The notes: generated by a model not told the origin, from the letters alone. 64,000 bases of DNA from Rhizobium sp. (GCA_028290545.1 JAQGJP010000018.1:44956-108955), one strand, 5' to 3'; shown: positions 1 through 8,343, counted from the stretch's first letter. Numbers and translations are program-made.

Positions 1-317
1 GTGATGCCGAGGCTCTTTTGGGCGCCCGAACCGATGTTTGCATCCATCCAGGAGCGGTCGGGTCTGTCGACGACCGCCGTCACGGCATCGTCCCAATAGC
101 CGTAGTCCGAGGCGCTGATGGCAAGTTTGTCCGCATCGATGCGAAAGGCGCCGTCGGCAAGCCGGGCCTGCTGCTCGATCGCCACCAGCGTCTGATAGTC
201 GGCAATCCAGCAAATCCCCCCGACGGCAAATACCAGAAGGCCGATCACCAGCGCCGCAAGCGGCAGGATGACCCGCCGCAGGAAAGCTTGATTCGTTTCT
301 GCCGACAGAAATTGCAT
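1..317 (-). CDS. CHASE4-type sensor protein, N-terminal part only
   Basis: This is the N-terminal 105 residues of a minus-strand gene that runs off the left edge. It starts MQFLSAETNQAFL, followed by a hydrophobic segment at about residues 14-36 (signal anchor). After that comes the periplasmic motif SDYGYWDDAV near residue 70, typical of CHASE4 ligand-sensing domains (D-Y-x-Y-W-D-D). In rhizobia such proteins usually continue into GGDEF and EAL domains that make or break cyclic di-GMP, but the catalytic part lies outside the window, so its output is inferred. A GAGAGGAAT-type ribosome site precedes the ATG. Confidence 0.6.
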   Translation of the reverse strand, partial: MQFLSAETNQAFLRRVILPLAALVIGLLVFAVGGICWIADYQTLVAIEQQARLADGAFRIDADKLAISASDYGYWDDAVTAVVDRPDRSWMDANIGSGAQKSLGI

Positions 318-412
318 TGACCGATTCCTCTGGAGAGGAATGTAACAGCGAATGGTTCAGTATTTGCTTAATCAAGCGGTTAATAAGATATTAATTGCCT
401 TAAAACGACAAG

Positions 413-1075
413 TCAGCGAATTCGCGTCATCAGCTTTACTTCCGGATATATCTGATAGCTTTGATCGGGCGCGGGATCGGTCTTGTTGGAACCGTCGGAA
501 GCGAGATCATAAGTCGGATCGACATCATAGTGATTGAGCACGAATTCGCCCTCGGTGAACGACCAGACGCCCGATGACCACGCATCGCCTTGACTGCGCC
601 ATTTGACCGTCGCCGAGATGGACATGGTTGCGGGATCGTAACTGGAATTGATAAGCTCGACGCGGGTGCGATAGCCCACGACCCTGGGCGGCCCTGTGAG
701 TGTCGTGAAGCTCTCGTCGGTGTAATCGTAGTCAAGTTTCGGCTCGGCGAAAGACAGCAGCCGGAACTCGCCGCTCGCCGGGTCTTTGGTGATGTAGACC
801 GAGGTGGAATTATAGGCGCCGGCAGAGCACAACAGTTGCACCAGTGTCAGCGTGTTGTCCGGCTCATCCTGGCCCTGGCCGGGGTAGCGGTATTTCAATC
901 GATAGACATGATTGGCATCGGCCAGATCGCCGGCGGTATTTTCCGTGAACAGGCAAGGCTTGCCGAGCATCGGTGTCGCGAATCTCCGAGCGGCGTCGAT
1001 ATCGGCGGCATCGTCGGCGTGTGCCGTGACGCCGAGCGAGAGCACCAACAGGGCGGCCGGGAAATGCGGTTTCAT
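413..1075 (-). CDS. Secreted DUF1176-like protein, copy 2
   Basis: A 220-residue protein with a clear signal peptide (MKPHFPAALLVLSLGVTAHA, cleavage after AHA). The mature part has a C-x-x-GAYNSTSVY segment near residue 87, a GDAWSSGVW segment near 163 and VDPTYD near 184. These resemble DUF1176 periplasmic proteins of unknown function. The same blocks occur in the gene directly upstream (1093-1737), 17 bp away on the same strand, so the two look like a tandem duplication and probably one transcript. The two mature cysteines (C41 in GKPCLF and C83) are kept in both copies and may form a disulfide. No function can be assigned. Confidence 0.75.
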   Translation of the reverse strand: MKPHFPAALLVLSLGVTAHADDAADIDAARRFATPMLGKPCLFTENTAGDLADANHVYRLKYRYPGQGQDEPDNTLTLVQLLCSAGAYNSTSVYITKDPASGEFRLLSFAEPKLDYDYTDESFTTLTGPPRVVGYRTRVELINSSYDPATMSISATVKWRSQGDAWSSGVWSFTEGEFVLNHYDVDPTYDLASDGSNKTDPAPDQSYQIYPEVKLMTRIR

Positions 1076-1092
1076 TTTTGGAAATCCTGTGG

Positions 1093-1737
1093 TTATTTTT
1101 GCCCGACGAGAACATAGGTCAATGGTCGCTGGGGCGGTGCCCCGCCTTCGTCGTCATAGGTCGGGTCGACTTCAAACCGAGTCATGACGAAATTACCCAT
1201 GATCTCCGTCCAGGTGCCGGCGTCCCAGGCGTCACCCATGCCCCGCCAGCTGCTGCGCGCGGCGATGGATCTGGTTTCCGGATTGAATTCCGCATTTTCC
1301 AGAATGGCGTTGACGCGGAAGCCGACGATGTGCGGCGGTGTCTTGATCCTGGAACCCTTGCCGGGGTCGGCATAGTCAAAGACAAAATAGGGGACCGCAA
1401 AAGCGATCACCGAGAAGCCGCCGTCGTCTTCCTGTTTCAGGAAAACCGAGCCGGAATTATAGGCGCCCAGAAAACAATGCATCTGGAAGAGGTGAAAGGT
1501 GAAATCGGCTTCTTCTTCCAGCAGCCGGTCATCGCGATAGGGGAAGCTGAATTGCTTGTCGTCGAGCCTGCTGCCGGATGCCTTGAGGTCGCGCCGATCA
1601 TGACATTGCCTGGGGAAGACCGCATCCATATAGGCCGAGGCGGCGTTCATGGCGGCGGACGGCTCTTCCTGTGCGAACGCGCATGCTGATGGCAGGAACA
1701 TCAGCATCGCCGCCGCCGTCACCATCAATCCTTGCAA
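1093..1737 (-). CDS. Secreted DUF1176-like protein, copy 1
   Basis: A 214-residue protein with a signal peptide ending near AFA and then QEEPSAAM. It shares with its downstream neighbour the pattern C-x3-GAYNSGSVF, a GDAWDAGTW segment and VDPTYD near the C-terminus, so the two are paralogues. The family resembles DUF1176, whose role is unknown. It sits 17 bp downstream of moaA (stop 1755) and reads the same way, so moaA and this pair may be co-transcribed. There is no reason to link them functionally to molybdenum cofactor. Confidence 0.75.
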   Translation of the reverse strand: MQGLMVTAAAMLMFLPSACAFAQEEPSAAMNAASAYMDAVFPRQCHDRRDLKASGSRLDDKQFSFPYRDDRLLEEEADFTFHLFQMHCFLGAYNSGSVFLKQEDDGGFSVIAFAVPYFVFDYADPGKGSRIKTPPHIVGFRVNAILENAEFNPETRSIAARSSWRGMGDAWDAGTWTEIMGNFVMTRFEVDPTYDDEGGAPPQRPLTYVLVGQK

Positions 1738-1754
1738 GGGGCAATCCTATCCTG

Positions 1755-2792
1755 TTATCCGCCGGTCACGCTCATATGACGGGCGACGGCAGGGCGATTA
1801 TGCTGCCGGTCGATAATAAAATCATGGCCCTTGGGCTTGCGGCTTATGGCTTCGTCTATGGCGGCGCTGAGAACGGCTTCATCGTCGGTCTGGCGGAGCA
1901 CGGCGCGCAGGTCGGCGGCGTCGTTCTGGCCCAGGCACATGTAAAGCGTGCCGGTGCAGGTGAGCCGCACGCGATTGCAGCTTTCGCAGAAATTATGGGT
2001 CATCGGGGTGATGAAGCCGAGCCGGCCGCCTGTCTCCGCGACCTTGACATAGCGCGCGGGACCACCGGTGCGAAAACCGATATCCTCAAGCGTGAACTGT
2101 TCCTCAAGGGATTTGCGCAGGACCGACAGCGGCAGGTACTGATCCGTCCTGTCCTCGTCGATCTCGCCCATCGGCATGGTTTCAATCACGGTCATATCCA
2201 TGCCGCGACCATGCGCCCAGCGCATCATTCCGGGAATTTCCCGGTCGTTGAAATCCTTGAGCGCGACGGCATTGATCTTGATGCCGATGCCAGCCTTCTG
2301 CGCGGCATCGATGCCTTCGAGCACTTTCGAGAGATCGCCGATGCGGGTGATGGTGCGGAATTTTTCCGGATCGAGCGTATCGACCGAGACATTGATACGG
2401 CGGACACCGCTTTCGGCAAGCTCGGATGCATAGCGGGACAGTTGCGATCCATTGGTTGTCAGCGTCAGCTCTTCGAGCTCGCCCGATCGCACCTTGTCGC
2501 CGAGCGCGCGGACCAGATGCATGATGTTGTGGCGGACCAGCGGCTCGCCGCCCGTCAGCCGGATTTTCTTCACGCCCTTGCCGATGAAGGCGGAACAGAG
2601 CCGTTCCAGCTCTTCCAGCGTCAACAGATCCTTCTTGGGCAGGAAGGTCATCTTCTCGGCCATGCAATAGGTGCAGCGGAAATCGCAGCGATCGGTCACC
2701 GAAACGCGCAGATAGCTGACCATGCGGCCGAAAGGGTCGATCATGGACGTGGGGCTTGTTTGCGGTGCGAGCGCGCCGGGGTGGGCATTCAT
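1755..2792 (-). CDS. moaA: GTP 3',8-cyclase MoaA
   Basis: Radical SAM enzyme that, with MoaC, converts GTP to cyclic pyranopterin monophosphate, the first step of molybdenum cofactor synthesis. The N-terminal Fe-S motif is CDFRCTYC (C-x3-C-x2-C), followed by TGGEPL. The C-terminal cluster motif is [13 protein letters not shown], and the chain ends in GG as MoaA proteins do. The ATG at 2792 is chosen because GGAGGAA lies 8 nt upstream; the frame stays open 14 codons further, but without a ribosome site. The product is 345 residues, normal for the family. A molybdopterin-binding/MobA-like gene lies far away at 31.8 kb. Confidence 0.95.
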   Translation of the reverse strand: MNAHPGALAPQTSPTSMIDPFGRMVSYLRVSVTDRCDFRCTYCMAEKMTFLPKKDLLTLEELERLCSAFIGKGVKKIRLTGGEPLVRHNIMHLVRALGDKVRSGELEELTLTTNGSQLSRYASELAESGVRRINVSVDTLDPEKFRTITRIGDLSKVLEGIDAAQKAGIGIKINAVALKDFNDREIPGMMRWAHGRGMDMTVIETMPMGEIDEDRTDQYLPLSVLRKSLEEQFTLEDIGFRTGGPARYVKVAETGGRLGFITPMTHNFCESCNRVRLTCTGTLYMCLGQNDAADLRAVLRQTDDEAVLSAAIDEAISRKPKGHDFIIDRQHNRPAVARHMSVTGG

Positions 2793-2932
2793 GCTTCTGG
2801 TTCCTCCACGCGCCATCTTCATGGCGCAGGTCATGCCGTCAATCCTATATAAGTATCCTTAGCGAGTTTTGAAGCTGAAATGTCTTGCGGATGCGACAGC
2901 GTGCGCTTAATTGCGGACAAAAGGATGTGAAC

Positions 2933-3307
2933 ATGACCGACCAATGGCCAACGCAGATCAAGGTTTCCAAGGACAGGCAGCGCCTTGCCGTGACCTTCAA
3001 CGATGGCGAAGCCTACGAATTGTCAGCGGAAATGTTGCGGGTGCTGTCGCCCTCTGCGGAGGTCAAGGGCCATGGTCCCGGCCAGGAAGTCACAGTTCCC
3101 GGAAAGCGCAACGTCGCGATTACAGCCGTGACGCCGACCGGAAATTACGCCATCCGCATCGGCTTCGACGATATGCACGATACCGGCATCTTCACCTGGA
3201 CCTATCTGCGCGAACTCGGTAAACGCGGCGGCGAAATGTTTGCGGACTATGAGCGGAAGCTGACCGAAAAGGGCATGAGCCGGGATGTGAGCACAAAGCC
3301 GCGGTAG
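2933..3307 (+). CDS. DUF971 (GBBH-like N-terminal domain) protein
   Basis: A 124-residue protein starting MTDQWPTQIKVSKD with AAGGA 8 nt upstream; an upstream in-frame ATG at 2885 lacks a site. The pattern L-x-V-x-FNDGEAYELSAEMLRVLSPSAEV-x-GHGPGQ followed by Y-A-I-R-I-GFDDMHDTGIFTW is the DUF971 fold. The same fold forms the N-terminal domain of gamma-butyrobetaine hydroxylase, where it binds zinc. Stand-alone copies are often near Fe-S or molybdenum cofactor genes; here it is divergent from moaA. The biochemical role is not established. Confidence 0.85.
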   Translation: MTDQWPTQIKVSKDRQRLAVTFNDGEAYELSAEMLRVLSPSAEVKGHGPGQEVTVPGKRNVAITAVTPTGNYAIRIGFDDMHDTGIFTWTYLRELGKRGGEMFADYERKLTEKGMSRDVSTKPR

Positions 3308-3308
3308 G

Positions 3309-3503
3309 TCAAAAAGCCTTCGGCAGTCCGGCCTGCTTCAACGTTTCATTGGCGGTATGGCGTGACTTCGTGCCTCGATCGACCGTGAAATAACGTTTGG
3401 TAATCGGGCTGTACCATATCTCGTGGTCGCCTTTGCCATCTCTGTGGAAGTTGCAGCCTGCGGCTGTCAACAAATCCTTCAACTGCTTGAGAAAGCTTGC
3501 CAT
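3309..3503 (-). CDS. hicA: HicA-family mRNA interferase toxin
   Basis: A 64-residue protein with the compact double-stranded-RNA-binding-like fold of HicA. The usual G-S-H catalytic signature appears here as GDH (H27), followed by a short beta hairpin and the C-terminal TLKQAGL typical of the family. HicA toxins cut mRNA and are held inactive by HicB. It begins 3 bp after the antitoxin stop at 3507, and its GAGGA ribosome site overlaps that stop, so translation is probably coupled. Unlike the second hicA in this window (47.5 kb), this copy is uninterrupted. Confidence 0.85.
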   Translation of the reverse strand: MASFLKQLKDLLTAAGCNFHRDGKGDHEIWYSPITKRYFTVDRGTKSRHTANETLKQAGLPKAF

Positions 3504-3506
3504 TCC

Positions 3507-3749
3507 TCAAAACGCAGGGTTTGGTATTCGGCTCGTTTGTTCGGCAACGATATGCACGGGAATTTCGGGCAGGTTCGATGTTTCGCCGTTGAGTTCGATC
3601 AGATCCGAGAGCGCATCCAGAACCTTGATTCGCAGAAGCTCCATGGTTTCAGCTTCGACCGAGAGGCCGTCTATATCCGATGTCGTCGCGACCCAGACCT
3701 GAGCCTCGTCATCCCAGAATGCGCGCACCACGATAGACAGATTCTTCAA
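3507..3749 (-). CDS. hicB: HicB-like antitoxin, DUF1902 type
   Basis: An 80-residue protein beginning with TTG: AAGGAG stands 7 nt before it and the product then starts (M)KNLSIVVRAFWDDEAQVW, the normal beginning of DUF1902 proteins. Upstream in-frame starts exist at 3776 (ATG), 3782 (ATG) and 3794 (GTG), so the start is not certain. DUF1902 is the partial RNase-H-fold half of HicB that covers the toxin. No helix-turn-helix or ribbon-helix-helix domain follows, so this antitoxin has no evident DNA-binding part. A marR gene lies just upstream on the same strand and could supply regulation (inference). Confidence 0.8.
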   Translation of the reverse strand: MKNLSIVVRAFWDDEAQVWVATTSDIDGLSVEAETMELLRIKVLDALSDLIELNGETSNLPEIPVHIVAEQTSRIPNPAF

Positions 3750-3802
3750 ATCAAATCTCCTTACGCTCCGCTTCATGAGCATGGTTACGTTCACGGGCGA
3801 TC

Positions 3803-4270
3803 CTACTCCCCATTCGCGCCTTCCTCCAGCAATATCCCGACGATTTTTTCCATGTGCTCGGCGACGTCGAGGCAGCGGGCCTCGGTGGTCGAGCCCATAA
3901 CCATGTCGATCAGCGCCGTCTGGATCTGCATCGCCTTTTCGGTGATGTCCTTGCCCTCGGCGGTCAGGAACAGGCGCAGAACGCGCTTGTCCTTGCCGTC
4001 GCCGCGGCGTTCGATCAGCCCGCGCTTCTCGAGCTGCGGCAGCAGCATCGACATGTTCGAACGGCCGACCAGCAGCTTGCGGGCAAGCTCCTGCTGGGAA
4101 ATGCCCTCGCGGCGGTAGAGATTGATCAGGATATCGAGATGCGGCGGCTTGATTTCCAGATGCGCCATGTTGCGCGCAAGGGTGAGCTGCATCAACTGGC
4201 AGGCGCGCCCCACGGCGATCCAGGTACGAAAACGGGGATGATCCCAAGGTAGCACTTGATTTTTGTTCAT
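3803..4270 (-). CDS. MarR-family transcriptional regulator
   Basis: A 155-residue winged-helix protein. The DNA-binding core reads ISQQELARKLLVGRSNMSMLLPQLEKRGLIERR followed by GDGKDKRVLRLFLTAEG, the MarR recognition helix and D-x-R wing. It is divergent from the alpha/beta hydrolase gene starting at 4318, with 47 bp between them containing a perfect palindrome at 4285-4298, probably its operator. It reads toward hicB-hicA, 53 bp or less away, so the three may share a transcript. The ligand is unknown. Confidence 0.9.
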   Translation of the reverse strand: MNKNQVLPWDHPRFRTWIAVGRACQLMQLTLARNMAHLEIKPPHLDILINLYRREGISQQELARKLLVGRSNMSMLLPQLEKRGLIERRGDGKDKRVLRLFLTAEGKDITEKAMQIQTALIDMVMGSTTEARCLDVAEHMEKIVGILLEEGANGE

Positions 4271-4284
4271 TGTTGTACTTTATT

Positions 4285-4298
4285 GTTCAATATTGAAC
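4285..4298. promoter_or_regulatory. Perfect 14-bp palindrome, probable MarR operator
   Basis: GTTCAATATTGAAC is a perfect inverted repeat in the 47-bp divergent spacer between marR and the hydrolase gene. It starts 15 bp upstream of the marR ATG and ends 20 bp before the hydrolase ATG. Self-regulating MarR proteins usually bind short AT-rich palindromes in this position. The palindrome is seen directly; the assignment to this MarR is inference. Confidence 0.6.
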
Positions 4299-4317
4299 TT
4301 ACTGGATTCCCAATATC

Positions 4318-5202
4318 ATGTCATCATATATCGCCAGACTCACAGGACAAGCCATCAATCTGACCGGGTTAGTCGCACCGCGCACGGCTGGCCGGATGGC
4401 GTTCCGTCTGTTTTGCTCGACAGCCGCGCCGGAGCCCGCCAATGGCAAGGCAAAGCGTCTCTACGAGAAATCGCAGGCGCAAATGCGGCAGGCGACGCGA
4501 TTGCTGGTGCCGGTGCCGGATGGCCATGTCGCCGCCCATCACTTTCCGCCGATCGGACTGCCGAATGGCGAGCGGCATCTGGTCGTGCATGGTTGGGGAT
4601 CGCGAACCGATTACATGCAGTCGCTGATCACCGGTCTGCGGCAGACGGGCGCCGAAGTGATCGGGCTCGATCTGCCGGGACATGGAGGCTCGACGGGCAG
4701 GGCGCTGACGGTGCCGATGGCGATCGATGCGATCGAGGCTGCGTGGCGTCAATATGGCGGGTTCGATGCGATGATCGGTCACTCCTTCGGCGGCTTCGTG
4801 ACGGCGATGGCGGCGGCCGGTCCGGAGGACTGGGTCAGGCGCCGCACACCGCGAAAGTTGGTGCTGATCTCGGCACCGGTCGCCGCCCAGCATGTGTTCG
4901 ATGGCTATGCCGGGATGATGGGTTTTACGAGCCGCGTGCACCGCGCTCTGGAGAGGGAAGCCAAAGCAATCATCGGAAAGCCCGTCGATTTCTTTTCAGC
5001 GGACGGGATGCTGGCAACCGTTCCGGAACTGCCGGTGCTAGTGCTGCATGCGCAGGACGACAAGGAAGTCTCGGCGAAGGCCGCATTGCGCTATGCGAAA
5101 GCAGGTCCGCAGGTGAAGCTCGAATGGATGAACGGGCTCGGTCATCGCCGGATCGTCAGTTCACCCGCCGTGATCGAAGCCATCAAAACATTTCTCGGGT
5201 AA
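4318..5202 (+). CDS. Alpha/beta hydrolase
   Basis: A 294-residue protein of the alpha/beta-hydrolase fold. The oxyanion strand reads HGWGS near residue 91, the nucleophile elbow is GHSFGG (Ser156), the acid is probably in HAQDDKE (Asp247 or 248) and the base is in GLGHRR (His276). The substrate cannot be told from sequence. It is divergent from a MarR gene with a shared palindromic operator, a common arrangement for enzymes that remove the inducer of the regulator, but that link is inference. No signal peptide was seen. Confidence 0.85.
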   Translation: MSSYIARLTGQAINLTGLVAPRTAGRMAFRLFCSTAAPEPANGKAKRLYEKSQAQMRQATRLLVPVPDGHVAAHHFPPIGLPNGERHLVVHGWGSRTDYMQSLITGLRQTGAEVIGLDLPGHGGSTGRALTVPMAIDAIEAAWRQYGGFDAMIGHSFGGFVTAMAAAGPEDWVRRRTPRKLVLISAPVAAQHVFDGYAGMMGFTSRVHRALEREAKAIIGKPVDFFSADGMLATVPELPVLVLHAQDDKEVSAKAALRYAKAGPQVKLEWMNGLGHRRIVSSPAVIEAIKTFLG

Positions 5203-5248
5203 TTTTCGTCGCTTGTTGTAGAGCTTCTCCCGGCAACGGAGAAAGCAG

Positions 5249-5857
5249 ATGCGCAAGATCGAAAACGTGGAGGAATTAGGCCAGATCTACAGTGGCCTGA
5301 GCGAGGCATCCGTCATCAAGGTGACGCAGAGATTGACGGCTGAATATCGCCGGATGATCGAAGCCTCTCCCTTCGTGGCGCTGGCGACCGTTGGTCCGGA
5401 GGGGCTCGATTGCTCGCCGCGCGGCGATGCGGGGCAGGTGATCCATGTCGAGGATGACACGACTTTAATGCTGCCCGACTGGCGCGGCAACAACCGGGTC
5501 GATTCGCTCTCCAACATCGTCCGCGATCCGCGCGTCGGCCTGTTGTTCCTGATCCCCGGCTCCAACACCACGATGCGGGTCAACGGCCGGGCGATCGTGG
5601 CGATCGAGGACGGCCTGCTCGAACGATTCGCCATGGACGGCAAGCATCCGCGCTCGGTGGTGGTGATCACCATCGACGAGGTCTATTCGCAATGCGCCCG
5701 CGCGGTGATCCGCGCCGACCTCTGGAATGCGGAAAAGTTCGCGGCACCCGGCTGCCTGCCGAGCGTGGGCGACATGCTCAAGGGCGTCAAACGCGAATTC
5801 GACGGCGAGACCTATGACCGGGAATGGGCGGGGCGGGCTGCCAAGACCATGTGGTAG
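5249..5857 (+). CDS. Pyridoxamine 5'-phosphate oxidase-fold flavoprotein
   Basis: A 202-residue split-barrel protein. The core FVALATVGPEGLDCSPRGD near residues 44-62 is followed by LMLPDWRGNNRVDSLSNI and VGLLFLIPG. These match the PPOX-like subgroup often named after DR2398 or MSMEG_1061, which bind FMN or F420 and reduce unknown substrates. It is 46 bp downstream of the hydrolase on the same strand, with GGAG at a good distance from its ATG, so the two may form an operon. It is not the vitamin B6 enzyme PdxH. Confidence 0.85.
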   Translation: MRKIENVEELGQIYSGLSEASVIKVTQRLTAEYRRMIEASPFVALATVGPEGLDCSPRGDAGQVIHVEDDTTLMLPDWRGNNRVDSLSNIVRDPRVGLLFLIPGSNTTMRVNGRAIVAIEDGLLERFAMDGKHPRSVVVITIDEVYSQCARAVIRADLWNAEKFAAPGCLPSVGDMLKGVKREFDGETYDREWAGRAAKTMW

Positions 5858-5990
5858 GGCGAGATCGGTCATGCCGGCCTGCGAATGGTGGTCGCGGCCC
5901 GGCTGGTTTCCGTACCTTCGCGATTGAAGTAATTCGCCTTTCCCATCCGTCCCCCGAGTGTAGAATGCTTTGGCATTGGGGAGTGGGGCG

Positions 5991-6788
5991 ATGAAACTGA
6001 AGTCACTTGGAAAATGGCTGGTGGTGGCGGCATTTGCCTTGCCTGATGCTGTCCGTGCGGATGACCTTACCCTCGACCAGAAGATCGACATTCTCGTCAG
6101 AGCCTATCCCGAGACGATCAACGGCGCGGTGGGCGGACACATCATCTTCAAGTCGAAAGCCGAGGCTGTGACGATCGATGACGCAAAAGCGCGCGATCAT
6201 TTCCAGAAGCTTGAGGACGGCGATATCGAGGACAGCCTGCAGCAGCTCTATCCGGCAGGGCCATGCGATGCCAGGCCCGCCCATAATTTCGATCCCGGCC
6301 GCATTCGCTCCGAGCGCTTCATGCGGGTGATGTACGGCGACTCGGCCACGCAGGCGCGCGCCAACCTCGTGCCAGTCAAATGGTTCGGCGAAACATTGCA
6401 GGTGACAAAGGTCAACGGCGTCAACAAGGCGCTCGAAGCGGTGCGGGACGAACTCGTCGCCCATACCGATCTGAGAAAATATCTCTCGCCGTCGGCCGGC
6501 GTCTTCAACTGGCGGAAGGTCGCCGGGCAATCCAACCTCTCCGTCCACAGCTTCGGCGCGGCGATCGACCTCAACACCAAATTCGCCGATTACTGGGTGT
6601 GGTCCGGCGGAAAACCGGGCAAAGTACCGGTCTACAAGAACAAGTTTCCCATGGATATCGTCGAGATCTTCGAGAAACACGGTTTCATTTGGGGCGGCCG
6701 CTGGTATCACTACGACACGATGCATTTCGAATATCGCCCCGAACTGCTGGAAATCGGCAGGCGCGCGGGCGTTGCTGCCTGCAAATGA
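5991..6788 (+). CDS. Periplasmic M15-family peptidase (D-Ala-D-Ala carboxypeptidase-like)
   Basis: A 265-residue exported protein: positively charged start MKLKSLGKW, hydrophobic core, cleavage near VRA-DD. The zinc-site motifs of the M15 (VanY-like) family are present: SVHSFGAAIDLN (S-x-H-x6-D) and, further on, YDTMHFEYRPE carrying the last His and the catalytic region. Such enzymes trim D-Ala from peptidoglycan stems or hydrolyse cross-links. The ATG at 5991 is preferred over 5970 because GGGGAG precedes it and the signal peptide then starts properly. It overlaps or abuts nothing essential; the next gene starts 13 bp later. Confidence 0.85.
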   Translation: MKLKSLGKWLVVAAFALPDAVRADDLTLDQKIDILVRAYPETINGAVGGHIIFKSKAEAVTIDDAKARDHFQKLEDGDIEDSLQQLYPAGPCDARPAHNFDPGRIRSERFMRVMYGDSATQARANLVPVKWFGETLQVTKVNGVNKALEAVRDELVAHTDLRKYLSPSAGVFNWRKVAGQSNLSVHSFGAAIDLNTKFADYWVWSGGKPGKVPVYKNKFPMDIVEIFEKHGFIWGGRWYHYDTMHFEYRPELLEIGRRAGVAACK

Positions 6789-6801
6789 CTGGATACCAAT
6801 C

Positions 6802-7428
6802 ATGTCGCTGAAACTCTATATCGCCGGCCCAGAAGTGTTTCTCGCCAATGCCCGCGAGATCATGGATCAGAAGACCGCGCTCTGCCGCAAATACGGCTTC
6901 GAGGCGATTTGCCCCGGCGATCTAGACATTCCGCCAGCCGCAACCAAGCGGGGATTTGGTCTGGCGATCAGCAAGGTCGATGAAGACATGATGGATAGCG
7001 CCGACGGGGTGATTGCCAATCTCACGCCGTTCCGGGGTATCGCCGCCGATGTCGGCACCTGTTTCGAACTCGGCTACATGTGCGCCCAGGGCAAGCTGGT
7101 GGCTGCCTACACCAATGTCGCCGCCGACCATTACCAGCGGACCGTCGATTATTACGGCGGCAGGACCGTCGACGCCGCCGATGGCCAAACGCGCGGTCCG
7201 GACGGATTGTCGATCGAGGACTTCGACATGTTCGACAATCTCATGCTGCATGGCGGGGTCGAGCGCCGGGGCGGGCACATCGCCATCCACGCCGCCGCGC
7301 CCGACGCCCTCTACACCGATCTGACGGCGTTCGAGCAATGCCTGAAGGCATTGGCGGGACGCGAGCCGGCCATGCCCAGGGACGAGGGCAAGCGGCCGGA
7401 AGAGCTGGACGCCAGCAACGACGATTAG
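6802..7428 (+). CDS. Nucleoside 2-deoxyribosyltransferase-like protein
   Basis: A 208-residue protein starting MSLKLYIAGPEVFLANA. It has the family pattern YIAGPEVF, then D-x-M-M-DSADGVIANLTPFRGIAADVGTCFELGYM; the Glu of FELGY corresponds to the nucleophile that forms the deoxyribosyl-enzyme intermediate. Related proteins exchange bases between deoxynucleosides or hydrolyse damaged nucleotides. It is 13 bp after the M15 peptidase gene and probably in the same transcript. The C-terminal 20 residues are charged and look disordered. Confidence 0.88.
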   Translation: MSLKLYIAGPEVFLANAREIMDQKTALCRKYGFEAICPGDLDIPPAATKRGFGLAISKVDEDMMDSADGVIANLTPFRGIAADVGTCFELGYMCAQGKLVAAYTNVAADHYQRTVDYYGGRTVDAADGQTRGPDGLSIEDFDMFDNLMLHGGVERRGGHIAIHAAAPDALYTDLTAFEQCLKALAGREPAMPRDEGKRPEELDASNDD

Positions 7429-7848
7429 GGTAAGAAGAATGATGGTCGGCCCTCACCAGATCTCGTCCCACGGTCGGAACGAGGGGGATGAGGACCGACC
7501 TTGACAGGTCCGCAGCCCGGCCAGGAGAAGATTTGTCCACCGGCACAGTGAACCACGCCATCCATGGATTCGGCGATCACGATCCCTTGAATTTTTATCT
7601 GAACCATACTGAACCATATTGAATAAGAGTCAGCGAGTATCCGTCTCAATTGCTGGAAATTTGCAAGAAGATCGCTGCTCCATGGATTTTTATATACCGT
7701 AGTGAACCATATTGTTTGCTTCAACAGAGTATTCAGACGCAAAGGTATGCAATTTCAGATGATTTTGAGCCGTTTGCTTGCTACGACCGCCAATTGTTCT
7801 ATCGTGGTGCAGTTAGCGGTCCAAATAGCTAACTTTCGGGAGGAAATC
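7429..7848. other. 420-bp intergenic region with a hairpin and short repeats
   Basis: This stretch is AT-richer than its flanks and has no convincing gene. It contains the two-tier hairpin at 7444-7500. The words GAACCATA/GAACCATATT occur at 7601, 7611 and 7704, two of them following ATTTTTAT at 7591 and 7686; this looks like a decayed local duplication of about 95 bp. The right end carries the ribosome site of the gene at 7849. Open frames here have no recognisable domain. Confidence 0.5.
7444..7500. repeat. Two-tier hairpin element
   Basis: Outer arms GGTCGG-C-CCTCA (7444-7455) and TGAGG-A-CCGACC (7489-7500) pair with one mismatch. Inside them CTCGTCCC (7462-7469) pairs with GGAACGAG (7476-7483), again with one mismatch, leaving a 6-nt loop. 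The element lies 15 bp after the stop of the deoxyribosyltransferase gene, so it may terminate or protect that transcript, or be a dispersed palindromic repeat. There is no T-tract, so an intrinsic terminator is not certain. Confidence 0.55.
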
Positions 7849-8322
7849 ATGACATCAAGATTCATCCACGCCGCATGGACCATTGCGGCGTTTTCCGTGC
7901 TGTCCTTGGCAGCAAGTGCGGCAGATATGAAATTGCCGGATATCAAAGCCCAGCCGAGCGCCCAAGCGGTCCTCGATGAACATCTGGCTGCCTTGAACGT
8001 CTGCGATTGGAACCGCCTCGTCGCGCAATATCCGGAGGACGCACAGATCAATCTGCCGGGTGGAGCAATCGCCAAAGGCAGGGCAGCCATCGGCGATCTG
8101 TTTGCCGGTTTATGCAAGGATCATAAGGATGGCGGACTGAACGGCATTCACTTCGAAATCGAAAGCAGTGTCACCATCGGCGATACATTCGTGAGCCAGT
8201 GGGTCGCGACGGCACCGTTTTTGGCCGAACCCTATAAGGGCTCGGACGCCTACATCACCAAGGATGGCCTCATGCAGGCGATGGTCTCCACCTTCGACGG
8301 CGGCGCTCTCAAGATGAAATAG
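7849..8322 (+). CDS. Secreted SnoaL-like (NTF2-fold) protein
   Basis: A 157-residue protein with a signal peptide (MTSRFIHAAWTIAAFSVLSLAASA, cleavage before ADMK). The mature part reads like the SnoaL/NTF2-like cone fold: AQAVLDEHLAALNVCDWNRLVAQY, INLPGG and GRAAIGDLFAGL. Such domains bind small hydrophobic ligands or act as isomerases; no catalytic residues identify this one. The ATG has GGGAGGAAATC just upstream, a strong ribosome site that decides the start over frames open further upstream. Confidence 0.75.
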   Translation: MTSRFIHAAWTIAAFSVLSLAASAADMKLPDIKAQPSAQAVLDEHLAALNVCDWNRLVAQYPEDAQINLPGGAIAKGRAAIGDLFAGLCKDHKDGGLNGIHFEIESSVTIGDTFVSQWVATAPFLAEPYKGSDAYITKDGLMQAMVSTFDGGALKMK

Positions 8323-8343
8323 CGCCCAGCGAAATAACGCGTA

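Noticed and set aside
7591..7713. Repeated GAACCATA words resembling a CRISPR or tandem array
   Set aside because: Spacing is irregular, repeats are too short and diverged, and no cas gene is present.
7425..7742. Minus-strand frame of 105 codons in the 7.4-7.8 kb gap
   Set aside because: It runs through the hairpin element and the repeats, with no start signal or domain.
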